A stretch of DNA of 64,000 nt from Hericium rajendrae (GCA_033439255.1 CM065891.1:620001-684000), one strand, 5' to 3'. Positions 9,272 to 21,215 are shown, counted from the first letter of the stretch. The notes: generated from the letters alone by a model not told the origin. Numbers and translations are program-made.

Positions 9272-11229
9272 GCGAGAGCGCGTTGTCACTCCATACATAG
9301 CCTCCGCTTGGGAGCTCGCTCTCGAGCATGCCAGTCTTTCCTCAAAGTATCCGACACTCGTTCACGACATGGTTTATGGTTCTCCGATTGGCAATCCCCC
9401 TCCGCTGACTCGAACTTTCATCCCTCCTAACATGCCTAATGCTCTCGAGCATTCCGATTTCATTAATGAACACATAGCCGAAGAACTGGCCGCGAATCGT
9501 TTTTCTGGTCCCCTTTCTTTGTCAGATGCCTTTCTCTTCTTCGGCGGGCACTTTCGCACTGCTCCGTTAGGCGTAGTCGAAAAGGAGCCTGGCTCCGGAA
9601 AATGGCGCATGATTCGCAATCTGTCCGCCTGCGATTCCGAAGGCGAGTCGACTAATAGTTGGCTCGACGCGAAAGACATTGTCATTATGTGGCATACTGT
9701 TGCTTATTTCTCTGATCTGGTGAGCATCTCCTTCTGCATGTTCTGCCTGTGCGGGCCGATGTCTCAGCATATATGTCTTCGTTTCCGTCCTGTTGATGGA
9801 ATATGTCCAGCCGTCATGTTTGACCGTCCTGTTGACGTGTCCTGTAGTCCTGTTTGACGCGGCTCTGTGCGCTTTTGTCCTGTTGACACAGCATGGTCTT
9901 CTGTTGTAATACATGCTGGTCCTGTTGACATTGCGAGATGTCCTGTTGACATCGTGACTTGTCCTGTTGCCGACTATGGCCTTCACGGCAGATAATTGTC
10001 TATGATCAATCACGTCTTGCTTACAATGAAAACAGGTGGCTAATGCTCCGCCTGGTACTCAGGCGGCTAGTCTGGATGTTGCAAAGGCATATCGCTGCTC
10101 TCCTATCGCCTCGCGACACAAATGTTATATTGCCATTTAATGGCATGACCAGATTTATCCTGACCACTGCAACCCTTTCGGCATGACCACGGCCGGTAAT
10201 GTTCAGGGTCAAGTTGCAGATGCCACTGTTGACATATTAGATTATGAACAGATTGTGTCGGTCAAATGGGTGGACGATTTTGACTTTCTTCGCTATCCAT
10301 CTCTAACCATTTTCCTTTCCGACGGATCTCCATCTTACCAATATCCATATGCCTTGACCGACATTCTTCGCATCACCGAGCCTCTTGGAATTCCGTGGCA
10401 TGATGTTTCTGAAAAAGGACATGACTTCACTTTCACAACAGAATATGGTGGTTTCCATTGGGACCTGCAAACCAAACGTGTTTCCTTAACAGATAAAAAA
10501 CGTGCAAAATATCTCAGAAAAATTCAAGCTATCTTATCTGCATCTGGTTCCCGCGTCAATTTACGTACTGTACAATCCATTCACAGCACCCTCCAACACG
10601 CTGCCTTTGTCTATCGTGACGGCCGTGCTTTCCTTTCCTCTTTATCTTCTTTCAGCAGTTCCTTTCCTAACAAATTTGCCTTGTTTCATCTTCCTTCCCG
10701 CGTCTGCAATGATCTCATTTGGTGGCAACACACGCTTTCCGTTCCCAACAGTTCACATTCGCTATCATCTCGTGCTCTCCTCGATCCACACATTTATGTC
10801 GATGCTTCCACTGGCTATGGTATCGGCCTTCTCATTGGTAATTTTTGGGCTGCTTGGCAACTCCGTGAAGGTTGGCGTAGTAAGGAACGTGACATTGGTT
10901 GGGCTGAGTTTGTTGCCCTCGAAATAGCCACTCTTTGGATTTCTTCGCAGCAGTTCCAGGATGCCGAGATTCTTATTCATGGCGATAATCAAGCTGTCAT
11001 CGACTCTTATGCAAAAGGCCGTTCTCGCAACCCTTCTCGTAATTCTATCATCCGTCGTATCACCGAACACCTCCTTCCCGCCAATCTCACCCTTCGCGCT
11101 AACTACGTACCTTCTGCCCAAAACCCTGCTGACCCTTTCTCTCGCGGCGAGATTGGATCGCATGGGCTTCGCCTTAATATCACCTTTGAGCTCCCGCACG
11201 AGCTCCTACCATTTCTTTTGCATGTATAG
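9213..11229 (+). pseudogene. DIRS reverse transcriptase / RNase H, interrupted
   Basis: The first part (9213-9719) carries the conserved lead-in (FRTAPLGVVEKEPGSGKWRM, RNLSACD). After a 316-nt insert the frame resumes at 10036 with VANAPPGTQAASLDVAKAY and the palm domain, with WVDDF in place of YXDD. RNase H follows: YVDASTGYGIG, a Glu in EFVALEIA, HGDNQAVIDSYAKG, and NPADPFSRG at the end. One TAA (10138-10140) stands where a residue would fall between CYIAI and WHDQIYPDHCNPFG. Otherwise the frame is open to TGCATGTATAG at 11229. The protein would copy the element's RNA into DNA. Confidence 0.8.
9720..10035 (+). other. 316-nt intron-like insert in the RT, with GTCCTGTTGAC repeats
   Basis: It begins GTGAGC and ends AACAG, lies in phase 0 between ...YFSDL and VANAPPGT..., and removing it rejoins the RT exactly. 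About eight full or partial copies of GTCCTGTTGAC lie between 9785 and 9970. It could be a spliced intron or a repeat-bearing insertion that happens to carry splice sites. Confidence 0.65.
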
Positions 11230-12481
11230 GGTCCATTTTCAGTCCACGTCTGCATATGCAGGCATCTCACGTTCCGATCAGAGTCCTTCGGTCACGGCCT
11301 CTCTGCCGCAATCGGTTCGTGCTGCCCGACCACGTCATTCCCGTGATCCCAAAAATTTCTTACGACCCACTGCCCTTCGTCCTCTGGTCATTGCTCCAGA
11401 TCGTTTCACACATTGGCAGACGCCCTGGAGCCAAAAATGGCTCACCCAAGTTACTACATCTCTTCCTCGATCCTCCGTTGCCAAGTTTCAGCATGTTGTC
11501 ATGTCCTCTATCTCACCTAAAACACGATCCAATTATGCTGCGGGCCTCCTTCGTTTCTCCCAATTTTGTGATCGGCATGACATCTCCGAGCCCCTTCGCA
11601 TGCCCGCATCTGATGCCCTTCTCGCATTTTTCGTTGCCGAAGATGGCGCTGGTATTGTCGGTCTTAGTGCTATCGAAGCTTGGCTCCATGGCCTCCAACT
11701 CTAGCACACTATTCACAGTGCTCCTTGGAATGGTAGCCAACTTCTCCGCCATGTTAAACAGGGCGCTACAAATCTTTCCCCATCTTCGTCCATCCAGCCT
11801 CCTCGTCCGCCTGTCATGTCACATCACATGCATTCGTTGTATAATGCTCTCGATCTTACTAATACACGCGACACATGCATCTGGGCTGTCGCCACTGTGG
11901 CGTGGCAAGCTTGTTGCCGTCTGGGCGAGCTCGTTGTTGACTCCCCTACTTCATTTTGTTCCTCGCGTCATGTTATTCACGCATGCCCCATGAAACGAGG
12001 TACAGCACCAAACGATCATAAATTCCTCCAATTCCACATTCCATGGTCCAAGACAAAACACGCCGCCGGCGATTGGATCACCCTCACCAAATTGTTCGAT
12101 GAATTCGACTGCTTTTCGGCTTTCCTCCATCATCTCTCCATCAATTTCGATGTTCCCGACTCTGCACCATTATTTTCGTATCGTACAACCACTGCTTGGC
12201 AACCACTCACTCGTTCCGCCTTCATGCAACGCTGCAACTCGATTTGGGCTGCCGGCGATTATCCAACACATTTCACCGGCCACAGTTTTCGGATTGGTGG
12301 CACCACTAATTTGTTACTTCGCGGAGTTGATCCATGGGTCGTCATGTGCCAAGGATGGTGGAGTTCAAAAGCCTTTCTTTCGTATTGGAGAAAAATCAAG
12401 TTCATTTTGCCTCTCTTTCTCGGTGATGCTTATGATAAAACTTCTTCCATGCGTTCTGCCATCGAGAAACTTTGTCACTAA
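11160..12481 (+). pseudogene. DIRS tyrosine recombinase, one nonsense codon
   Basis: The core-binding half contains SISPKTRSNYAAGLLRFSQF and ends at TAG 11702-11704; the same frame goes on at once and carries the catalytic half. The catalytic residues of the family are visible: Arg in CCRLGEL, Lys in PWSKTKH, HSFR (the H-x-x-R pair),a Trp in GWW where other recombinases have His or Trp, and the Tyr nucleophile in AFLSYWRK. It would join circular element DNA to the target without a staggered cut. The stop lies in LQL*HTIHSAPW; relatives usually have Trp there (L-W-H), so TGG to TAG is the likely change. The 5' end overlaps the RNase H frame. Confidence 0.82.
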
Positions 12482-12704
12482 TTACTATATTCTATGTCTT
12501 CTGTGTACCTTGCCTTTATGGGGGAGTAGGTTCCGAGTCTCATAAGCGGATCCCTCCTGACCGCTCCCTAACGTTCGCGGGTTTGATGGGGTAGTAGGTA
12601 TCCGCCATCCTCGGAATCTCACACCCGAGGAACGCGCGACTTTGGATCAGAACGCCCTGTGGTCGCACCTCTTCCTTTCCCCATATCTTCTGTTCTACGA
12701 CGCA

Positions 12705-15407
12705 AGTTTAGGCAGCGAGTGCACTTGCGGGTGACCCAGATCCGAACCCGCGGGTATTTAGCCTTATCGCAGGGCAGACCTGGATCCGTGCGGGTTTGCG
12801 CCACCAGGTGATCCGGAGTCGCGGGTCGGGTACCTGCGAAACGACGGGTCACCCGCAGGTCTGCAGCATCTTAATTCAAGCCAGTGAATTCTTATGCATT
12901 AATACTAAAAATCAGATAATACATGATGCACGAGAAACTCGAGCTGGTGAAGACGTATCAGTTCGTATTCAATGAGCACCAGATGGTCGCTGGACGCGCG
13001 CGGACTGCCTTGTCGTTCGCCGATGAGAAGGCAGTGCTTCGTGACCAGCACCCGTTCATGGCGCCGTGCATAGTTGTATGTACTGGCGTGGCCGTTAGCG
13101 GGACGGTGGGCCCATGCGAGGCGGTTCGCCTGTGCGTGACACATGGGACCATGGGCAGGACGGCCGGGCACGCGCAACATCGCAATGCTGCCAGCCCATG
13201 CACGAGACGACACACCCGCACACGAAGCAGTTGGCTTGTGCAGGAGCACAGCACCATAAGCAGGATGGCCGGGCCATGCGCAATGCTGCCAGCTCATGCG
13301 CGAAACATCGCACTTGTGCGTGAGACAGTGTGCCCGCGTGCAAGACGGTGGTCCTGTACACGACGCACGGGGTCGTATGGCATGGACACGCATTCGCAGG
13401 ACCATGCGCGTCTGCACACATTGGGACGGCGGGCCCGTACGCGTGACAACTGGGCCTGTACGCGACAGGGCGGAGCCACGCACGAGACGAAGGGCGATGC
13501 CAGTGGAAGGGTGCGCGGGTGCAGGCATGAGAGAGTGCTGGAGTGGGGAAAGCGCAGACAGCGTGGTGAGAACAGCTGCGGTGGCAACATATGGTGATAG
13601 CGAAGGGTGGCAGAAGTGGAGGGAGTTGCAGGCTCCAGGGGTGGGGCGAAGAAAACGGGACATATCGCTCGAAAACGAGCGATACTCCCGAGTCAGCACG
13701 ATAAATAATAGGAAATCAAATTACTTTATGCACCTTTAGGTCCCATACTCCTTAGACACACTCTCCGGTCTTCAAATTAGCGAGTAAAAGACAAAACTGA
13801 AGGGGAGCAAGTCATTAGGTCACTGATGTGCTGATAGCCCGGGTAGTACCACGCATCGCGAGAGGACTGGGTATGTATTAGACTTCACTAATTTAACTTG
13901 CATGTCCACAAATGCACTGTATGCTCAGTATCTGTGTAGCTCATTGACCGTACTCTAAGCAGTTATTTATACCTGCCACTTGTTTTTTTGGATTTACCGC
14001 GATTTTATTCAATTTGTTGAGTCTCGAAAATCATACTCGTGCGATGGCTAAAGCCGAACGAGCGGGCTGCTCACTCCATCTCCCAGTCTCCAGCTCACTC
14101 CCTCTCTACCCTCCACTCATATTTCCGTTTCTTCCATCATTGTTTCTGATCGATCAGAGGTCGGAAGGGCTATGGTGAGTTAAGAAAATCTTCATCCTTA
14201 TCAAAATGTACTTATCTCCAGTCTCGCTCGAAAATGTCTCGCTCGTTATCCAGCGAGACTCGCTTTACACCCCACTCCGCCCGAGCGAGACCAGTCTGTG
14301 CGCATGGTAACCGTGCGCGACACTGCCTCCCCGCTGCAGGTATGGCCCTGCCCCACCCATGCATGCATCGCTCTGCTCTCCGCCTCCCTTCCCGCATCTG
14401 CGTACCACATCGCCCATTTATCCCTCTTCACGATTTCTGCTCAACTCGGTGGGTGGGAGGATTTGTAGATGCTAGAGAGGCTCAAGGTGAGTTTAATCAT
14501 TATACAGTACTAATTTTGGGAGTCTCGCTCGATAACGAGTGAGACTCAACTCACGTTTTTTGTTGTTCTTCGACAGTCTGCAACACGTCTCTCGTCTCTC
14601 GCGCATCATCCACGCATCTCACTGTCACCCTCATGTTCGACAATCCCCCCTGCACCTGCAAAATCTTTGTTGACATGTCAACTCTGCGCCCCAACCTCCG
14701 CATGTCTTGCACTCACGCGCATGCTCTCGCATGTCCGGCACACATGCGTCTGCTGCTCATGCTTTGTAATGCATGCGCATGTGCGACGCCCATCAACGCC
14801 CCGTCTTGTCTCCATCCACGCTCCCCTTGCGTTGATGAGCACATACTCGACGCTTTGATGCTCAGCATGCCCTACATATCCTCATGACGCGCGCTCCCAT
14901 GCATCGACACTCTCACCCCATGCTCAATACATTCTCTAGTGAATGCCCACCCCCGTGCTCTCTCGACTATGCTGGAGTGCATGTGTGTGCTCGCGTGTTG
15001 ATTAATATGGTCAGTGAGTCCTGCTGCGCACGCATAAGGACTATTGCTTGTGTAACATGGAGTATCACACTGATCGCAGAATCCTTGCGAGCGGCAGAGA
15101 GTGTTTGCATGCGAAATTTGTAAAAAGTGCGACGGGCAATGGTAAATTAGTAGTATCTGCATACAAAGGGTAGACAGTTCATGTATATGTATACATAATG
15201 AGCTAACATCAATATGCCTTCCATGAATAATAACTGCCTGCAGGTTACTTGCGAGTGACTCGCGGGTCTATGCACTTGAGGAAAACCTTGACCTGGATCT
15301 GCACAGGTCTCAGCCACCAGGTGATCCGGATTCGCAGGTCAGGAACCCGCAGGTAAATTTTGCGGGTATACCTGTATCGACCCGCAGGTGACTCTGACTC
15401 GTGTCGG
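12705..15407 (-). mobile_element. hAT-like non-autonomous element (degraded copy D)
   Basis: The right end (15240-15407: ...GGTGACTCTGACTCGTGTCGGTCCCTA) is the mirror of the left end of the hAT element at 59950. The left end (12710-12860) is the mirror of that element's right end, including the repeated CGCGGGT / GGTGATCCGG phrases. So this is a second, reversed and longer copy. The left terminus is damaged (TTTAGGCAGCGAGTG lacks about 8 bp), and no 8-bp target duplication can be matched. Inside are GC-rich CATGCG/GTGCGC segments (12950-13650, 14590-14950), three stem-loops (13663, 14222, 14520) and short GT-AG intron-like stretches, but no transposase. It cuts off the 5' end of the gag gene that follows. 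Confidence 0.6.
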
Positions 15408-18028
15408 TCCCTAAAAATTACAACCCATTAGATAAAGGCAAGAGAGTGGATCAGAGTGAACGCACCAGAATACCACCTCCTGACCCGAGCTCATCATCAG
15501 AGACTGATGACGAGTGCGATAAGCAAATCGCTCTTGATTACGAGACCGCGCTGAAACTTCAGAAATATCTTGAGGGTCTTGAAGGGAAAACCTCAGGGCT
15601 GACAAACTCCGAGAAAAATGCGCCTTTGGACACCGCTGGACTGTGCGATGACCTGGGCAAGGCACTCTCGGTGGGTGCTCGATCACGACTGCAAGAATTG
15701 AACAAAGGTCCTAAGCTGAGTAAGCGAAAGACCTCTCGGCGAAAGAGCAAGGGAAAGAGCAGGTCGGAGAGCCGCGACCGTGCGTCAAAGCGCTCTGACA
15801 AACCTACTGGTCATCACGACCAAGCGTCGTCACTGTTGCCTAAGACCAGCAACCTGCGAGCCACTCTGACAGGAAAGAAATCGAAAATGCCGGGCTCACC
15901 TTCGGGATCGAGCTCGAGCGATTCTGACTCATCCTTATCTAGTGGCTCTGGGGGATGGAAGCGGCATCAAAAGCGTGAATTCTCGGGGACGGACGACTCA
16001 TCAGACTTGTTCCCAAGCGAACTGGATAGCGTCGACTCGAGCGACTCTGAGGCGACAAAGCGCGAGAAGAAACGAGCGAAGCGGCGTTATAAACAGAAAA
16101 TAATGAGACTTCGTTATGCGCAGAGCTTTCTTAAATTAGACCCACCTTTCGTGTATAAAGGCGAGGTACGGGCGGACATTTTCCAGAAATGGGTCAGAGA
16201 GGTCCGGCTGTACCTTAAGTACTCAGGACTAAAGTCCTCGCAAGGCCTGCTGATCTTGGGGAAATATTTAGGGGGCAGTGCATACAAATGGTACAGCAGA
16301 GAAGTACTTACCGCACAGAAGGACTTCACACTGTCCGAGTTTTTCACTGAGCTTTTTGACTATATATTCCCTGCCGACTTTCGATCCGAGCAGCGCGACG
16401 CATTCGATAATTGCCATCAATGGGGGCGCACCGTCCGGGAGTTCTCGCAGAATCTCCTTGATATTGCGAATACTGTTGGGGACTATACTGACCGGGATGT
16501 CGTCGTTGGCTTTTGGTGCCATTGTGACTCGTACCTTCGGGTGGAGCTGACTCGCTATGGCTATAGTCAAGAAACAATGTCTTTAAAACGACTGAAGGAC
16601 ATTGCCTTGAGACTGGAGCGGACTCACAATCTCATGAGCAAGGAGTCCAAGCGAAGTGGGGATGGTGATTCGTTCTCGAAGCATAGGCAGTACAGCGAAC
16701 ATGATACGTCGACCGACAGATCATCGGGAGTGCCCGATTCGGAAAGCGAGGCCAAAGGCAGTGATGATACAAGGCCAAAATCTGGGCAAGATCGGGACAA
16801 GAGCAATGATCGCAAGCCCAAGGAACAGGACTGGGCAGCTGAGCATGTGCGTAGGCGGAAGCTGCGCGATGAGGGGAAGTGCTTCCATTGCGAGTCCTCA
16901 GGGCACTTGCTAAAAGACTGCCCCGAGCGCCAAGTTCCAGAACCGCCCGCCTCACTCCAGGCTGCCACGGTGGACCTCGGGAGGATGGAGATGCATCGCA
17001 CGATGAAGCAAGCAGCATTGTTGGGGCTGCTGGCAATGTCATTTGCCGTGAGAATGGAACCCACAGCAGAACGTCAGGGCAGGGATGTCAACGGTGGAAC
17101 TGGCCGCGCGGCATTATTGCTCAGGGCATCGGGCGCACCTCACCAGATTAATCGTAGGCAGCAGAGGACGCTGCCGAAGCCTACCCTCATGCCAGTCACC
17201 ACTGGGCTTCAGCCTTCTCGCATGCGGAGAGTGATCCTGCACAAGCACGCGCTGTCACCAACAGCTGTGATGACAGAATCCCTGGAGGGCGCGGGTGATG
17301 GTGAAATGAAGATGGAGGGTGAGAAGCCCGAAGCCTTGCTAAACGAGACGGGTACGACAGAGGCGACAGAACGAGAAAGGGAGGGCGAAAAGCCAGAAGT
17401 GCTATTGACCGATGTAGGCATGATGGCCGCAGTGCCTATCGCAGTGGGAGGGATTGGTGACGTGGGACAGCGCGCTGTCAATGTTCTACTCAAGCGGTTT
17501 GAGGCCTCTACGGAGATGCAGATCGCGAACGCGAAGCGCAAGGCTTCCCAAGTCTCACGACCTGGGATCCCCAACGCTCGTAACCGCGGGTCTCCTCGAG
17601 GCAGGGGAGCTCGCGGGCCTGGTCGCGGGCACGGCGCTCCACACGAGAATGGAGAACTGAGGTTCCCAAACCTCTCGAGGACCTTTAACGAAGATATGGC
17701 CACCCCGAACAGCTCTGGCGCATCTGCCGTGGGTGAGACGAACTCCCATGGCACTCCCTCGAGCGCAAGCCCGAACGGCGGACCTCCTCGAATGATGACC
17801 GGCACTGGCACTCCCGGTAATTCTGCGCAGACAAACGGGTTCACTGCTGGCGCTGGCACTTCTGTGAGCAACGCTGGCTCCAACGCCTCGTCAGACGGTA
17901 TACTGACGGCTGAGACTACGTCCGTCGCACCTGGTAGCAACGAGTCTCCCGAGGTTGATGGAAATGGTACGAACGAGGAATTGGGTAATGAGGACAATGA
18001 TCACGACATGGAGGAGGTTCTGTTTTGA
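15396..18028 (+). CDS. Gag of a non-autonomous (gag-only) LTR retrotransposon
   Basis: This is one long frame of about 875 codons. A Ser/Lys-rich N-terminal third is followed by the retrotransposon capsid domain (about residues 250-400: DPPFVYKGEVRADIFQKWVR, EFFTELFDYIFPADFR, VREFSQNLLDIA). Next come a zinc knuckle CFHCESSGHLLKDC (C-x2-C-x4-H-x4-C), an acidic segment, an RGRGARGPGRGHG stretch and a Gly/Asn-rich tail. No ATG lies near the start: the frame opens after a TGA inside the hAT copy that adjoins it, so the true N-terminus has been lost. No protease or pol follows; an LTR-like sequence starts 35 bp after the stop. The protein would have packaged element RNA using enzymes from a relative. 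Confidence 0.7.
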
Positions 18029-18062
18029 GAAGGCCCCTCTGCTCGAGGGTCCGGAGGGCGTA

Positions 18063-18404
18063 TGTAACGGTTAGGGCTGCGCGTCAAGGTTTGTTTCTTG
18101 CGCGCTGTCCTGTAAACGTCCGAAAGGGCCGATCTGTCAATCCAATGAAGGTTCCCTCGGCTTCTTCGGACTTCGGTAAAGTTCTCCCTCTAGTCATGAG
18201 GGAGAAGGAAAATTTTAGTGCAAACAAAGTATATAAGTAGATAAACAGTACAGTAGCTAGGGAGTCTTTTCTGAATCCACAGTTTACGACAGTTCTTTGC
18301 TCGACTCTTAAGATTCTAGAGGCTCGTGTGGCTTGTACGCTAACGCCGAATGCCACATCGCGCGACGCGCAGCGGCGGGTCGCCTGCGATAGAATTATAG
18401 CCAT
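18063..18404 (+). repeat. Putative 3' LTR of the gag-only element
   Basis: It starts TGTAACGGTTAGGG right after a purine-rich stretch (GGGTCCGGAGGGCGTA, a possible polypurine tract), contains a TATA box (GTATATAAGTAG, ~18228), and has a plausible CA end near 18404. The matching 5' LTR is not in the window, so the limits are provisional. Confidence 0.45.
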
Positions 18405-18960
18405 CAGCATGATGCTCAACATGTCGATAGAATAGTAAATATGTCAGCGGGTGGTGTGTGTTGAAAATGCTCATTATATGTCGCATTGACATCTAACAGT
18501 CTCATCTCACAGGAAGTGTATAAAACCGACCCGCTCACCTGCGGCCGGAGTCCAAGTTCCGCCAGTGCTATCAGCCGTCGTCCAAGACAAATTAGGCAGC
18601 CCCGATACCGATAGTACCACAGATCTGTGCCTCCGGACTTGCGGATTGACTAGGAAAGACATCGGACAAGCAGTAGTTCTCGGTCCAGAGGCGACGTGGC
18701 AACTTGAAGTTTAAGAGCAGATGATGGCAAGATGGTGGTCCGAAAGATTCGGCGCTAGACGCTCTATCGGAAAGCTCAGTCATGGCCGAAGAGGGAGCGC
18801 CCGCTTCTGCGAATATAGGACACGGACGCTTGTCTGGCTAGTAGGTGCCCTCGTCAAGGTCGTAGGAGCCACTTATTTGATGCTATCGTACATACAAATG
18901 CTTGAACATGTTCAGGAAAACGAAACGACTAGCCCCAGTAAGGCTCTGGACCAACTGGTA
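18405..18960. other. Unassigned spacer
   Basis: About 555 bp between the LTR-like sequence and the alpha/beta-hydrolase gene. A TATA-like GTGTATAAAACC (~18515) and a minus-strand frame of 63 codons (18592-18783) are present. Neither can be tied to a gene, and I see no conserved product. Confidence 0.35.
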
Positions 18961-20385
18961 CTAGGCATCGGGGGCACCCTCCAGCAACCAGCGAATTCCA
19001 TCCTTGAGGTTCTGCATGAATTGCTTGCTCTTCTCAATCTGAGAGTGCGTGAAGAAGAACCCATGCGGCACTCCAGCATAACTGAGTAAAGAAACGAAAT
19101 AAATAAGGAACAGAAATATAAGATCGCCCCCGTGCAGTCACGTACAAGTGAAGTCGCGTCTTGTTTCCTGCCTCCTTGAGCAGTTTCTCGTAAAGAAGGC
19201 CCTCGTCGCGCAGAGGGTCAAGGTCGCAGATCTGGACGACCGCTGGTGGGAGATTCGCGTGGTCGGGATGGAGCAATGGGAATGTGATGTCGTCGTTCGG
19301 GTCCGGCTTCCAGAGCTCTGAAACGGTTCGTTCGCAACCTTCTGATCTGCGCCGCAGGAAACCCGACATACCTAAAACCCATTGCACAGAAGACTTGTTC
19401 AGAAAAGCTGGATGGAGCGGCATATCCATGGAGCGCAGCTCTGCTTTGTATCTAGCAACGGACACGGGCGCAGGCAACTGTACCACATGTAGGGAGAGCT
19501 AGACATCATCGAACTCACCGATCGGGAATGTTCTCTGGATGGACGACACATGGGGCTTGCAAAATCTGGCCGGTCAAAGGCCGGGCATCGAAGAAGGGGT
19601 CATCTCGAGCACGAAGGGCAAGTCCAGCGACGATGTTGGCACCAGCGGAGGTTCTGGAAGCGATAAAGCCTTTTCTGGGCAACGCACGAAGGAGGGCTGT
19701 GTTTTCGACAGCCTTGAAAAAGCGTCACGTGAGGATCGAAGGGACGTAGGTCATTCACGAGGGACCATACCCATTTCAGTGCCGCATAGGAATCTTCCTG
19801 CTGTGTTGGATAAGGATATTCCGGTGCTAGCCTGAGAGATAGCTAGCGTCAAGGACAATTTGTAAAAGGTGTTGAGACAAATGCCGACCTGTATTCCACA
19901 TTGACGATGGAAATCTGTTGCTCGACGCAAACCTGCCTCAACCAAATATCATCCAATTCGAGATCGCCAGACATCCAACCTTTAAGTCAAAATGCATCGG
20001 CGAATTCAGCTTTATCAATAGTTGACCAAAATGAACCTCCGCCATGGTAATGGACGAGAAGAGGAAAAGAGTTACTCCTCCCTCTTCTGGGAGTGGGAAT
20101 CATACACCGAACGGTGATCTCGCCTCCGTTTACAGGCACTTTGTGCTCCTCGACATGATGGTCCGAATCTGAAATATTCAGCCATGTACCTCAAAGAACA
20201 GTTTGATGCTCACCTGGCGGGATGAGTGCCTTATCACGCGCATTGATCATGTTGACCATCTCGCTCAGCTGCCGTCTTCTGGTTGTGTGATCTGGTTGCT
20301 GCGGTCGAGGTGGCATCGGCGAATTCGTGACGGTCTGCACAAATTCGGGATCCATGGCTGAGAGATAGTCTTGCGAGTCCAACAT
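18961..20385 (-). CDS. Alpha/beta-hydrolase fold-3 (HSL-type) esterase
   Basis: About nine exons on the minus strand from ATG 20385 (MLDSQDYLSAMDPEF) to TAG 18961-18963. The marks of the hormone-sensitive-lipase/Abhydrolase_3 family appear in order: PVNGGEITVRC, the oxyanion-hole HGGGW split by an intron (HGG|GWMSGDLELDD), NVEYRLAPEYPYPT, the nucleophile region SRTSAGAN, DPLRDEGLLYE with the catalytic Asp, and AGVPHGFFF with the catalytic His. The product ends DGIRWLLEGAPDA, the usual length for fungal members of about 330 residues. One oddity is Arg-Thr-Ser-Ala-Gly at the nucleophile, where Gly-x-Ser-Ala-Gly is usual. It would hydrolyse small carboxyl esters or lactones; the substrate is unknown. 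It probably shares a divergent promoter with the Gal80-like gene. Confidence 0.8.
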
Positions 20386-20429
20386 CAAGGAATGCAGCTG
20401 GAACACGACGAGAAACCACAGGATGCAAA

Positions 20430-20822
20430 TACCTGGGGATTATCCGGGAGAACGAGGTCGACGGGCAGAAACCAAGACGTCGGCCTTCGTGAACATGGAC
20501 TTCTGGCTATATGGAATTTAGTTGAAAAATCGGCATAGTCTTTGACTAAGGAGGAGGCCGCAGCAGACTGCCGGCGGTCCGCGGAACCAGTTCTCTAGAT
20601 CTGAATTCAACGCCCGCAGCCATCAACCCATCAGATCGACAAACAACAAGTTTACCACCAGCACCGCCATGATCTGATTTTGCAATGACTGCGGCTTGCC
20701 TTGGGTTGCGGCGGCGATCCGTTCGTCCACATTGAATGGGACTCTATAAATGAATCGAAGGCATCATCCGCATATAGAACAGCAGCTCGATAGCTACTGT
20801 TTCATCGTCCATTACCATCCAG
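20430..20822 (+). promoter_or_regulatory. Promoter region with TATA box, now cut off from its gene
   Basis: TATAAA at 20745-20750 points to the right. About 75 bp downstream, at 20823, the Plavaka inverted repeat begins. The gene this promoter served is probably the Gal80-like one whose first exon now lies, reversed, at 27102-27444: its 42-nt leader would continue directly from 20822 if the spacer were turned round. The stretch also includes the 5' side of the hydrolase gene (ATG 20385). Confidence 0.5.
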
Positions 20823-21215
20823 GCATCAGTATTTTGTCGGACATCCTGACGACACTGAAAGATGCTATATAAGGCAGTTTCAGGACACTTCAGCGCGCTT
20901 CAGGACGCTTCAGCCTTCAGTCCTCAGGTATGTTCAAATCATGCTCAGGACGGTGGATATCGTGCAAGTTCAGGGCTTTCAGGGCTTTCAGGGCTTTCAG
21001 GGCCTTCCGGACTGCCGGCCATCAGAACGTAGAGCCAGAATCATCTGTATTTTAGAGATCGCGTACTTAGTATATAAGTAATGATAGCTTGCCGCCGAAA
21101 CAGGACAAGCGGCTATCTAACGAGATACTATGACTGGTCTATATGGTGTTAGAACGAATGAAAGATGCATAGAAATATATGATGAAAGTAGTACTTTCAA
21201 TCTGGGCTGGCAGCC

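Larger units (their letters stand above)
8815..12620 (+). mobile_element. DIRS-order tyrosine-recombinase retrotransposon, degraded
   Basis: The order is zinc-finger gag-like ORF (to 9271), reverse transcriptase/RNase H (9213-11229) and tyrosine recombinase (about 11160-12481), the order of DIRS-type elements of fungi, which insert by a recombinase instead of a DDE integrase. There is no DDE integrase and no flanking LTR. Downstream of the recombinase (12490-12620) two similar G-rich phrases (GGGGGAGTAGGT and GGGGTAGTAGGT) may belong to the split terminal repeats typical of the order. The ends are not fixed. The copy is inactive: a MITE sits in ORF1, an intron-like insert in the RT, and there is one nonsense codon in each of the RT/RH and recombinase frames. 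Confidence 0.82.

Noticed and set aside
9785-9970. GTCCTGTTGAC repeats as a CRISPR array
   Set aside because: The repeats are 11 bp and uneven, with spacers of 10-40 bp in a eukaryotic genome and no cas genes. They are a degenerate array inside an intron-like insert.
12905-13739. Open frames of 150-260 codons inside hAT copy D
   Set aside because: Several overlapping frames on both strands are open because of GTGCGC/CATGCG repeats; there is no recognisable protein.
18592-18783. Minus-strand 63-codon frame (starts MTELSDRASSAESF)
   Set aside because: Too short and without known motif, splice partner or supporting context.
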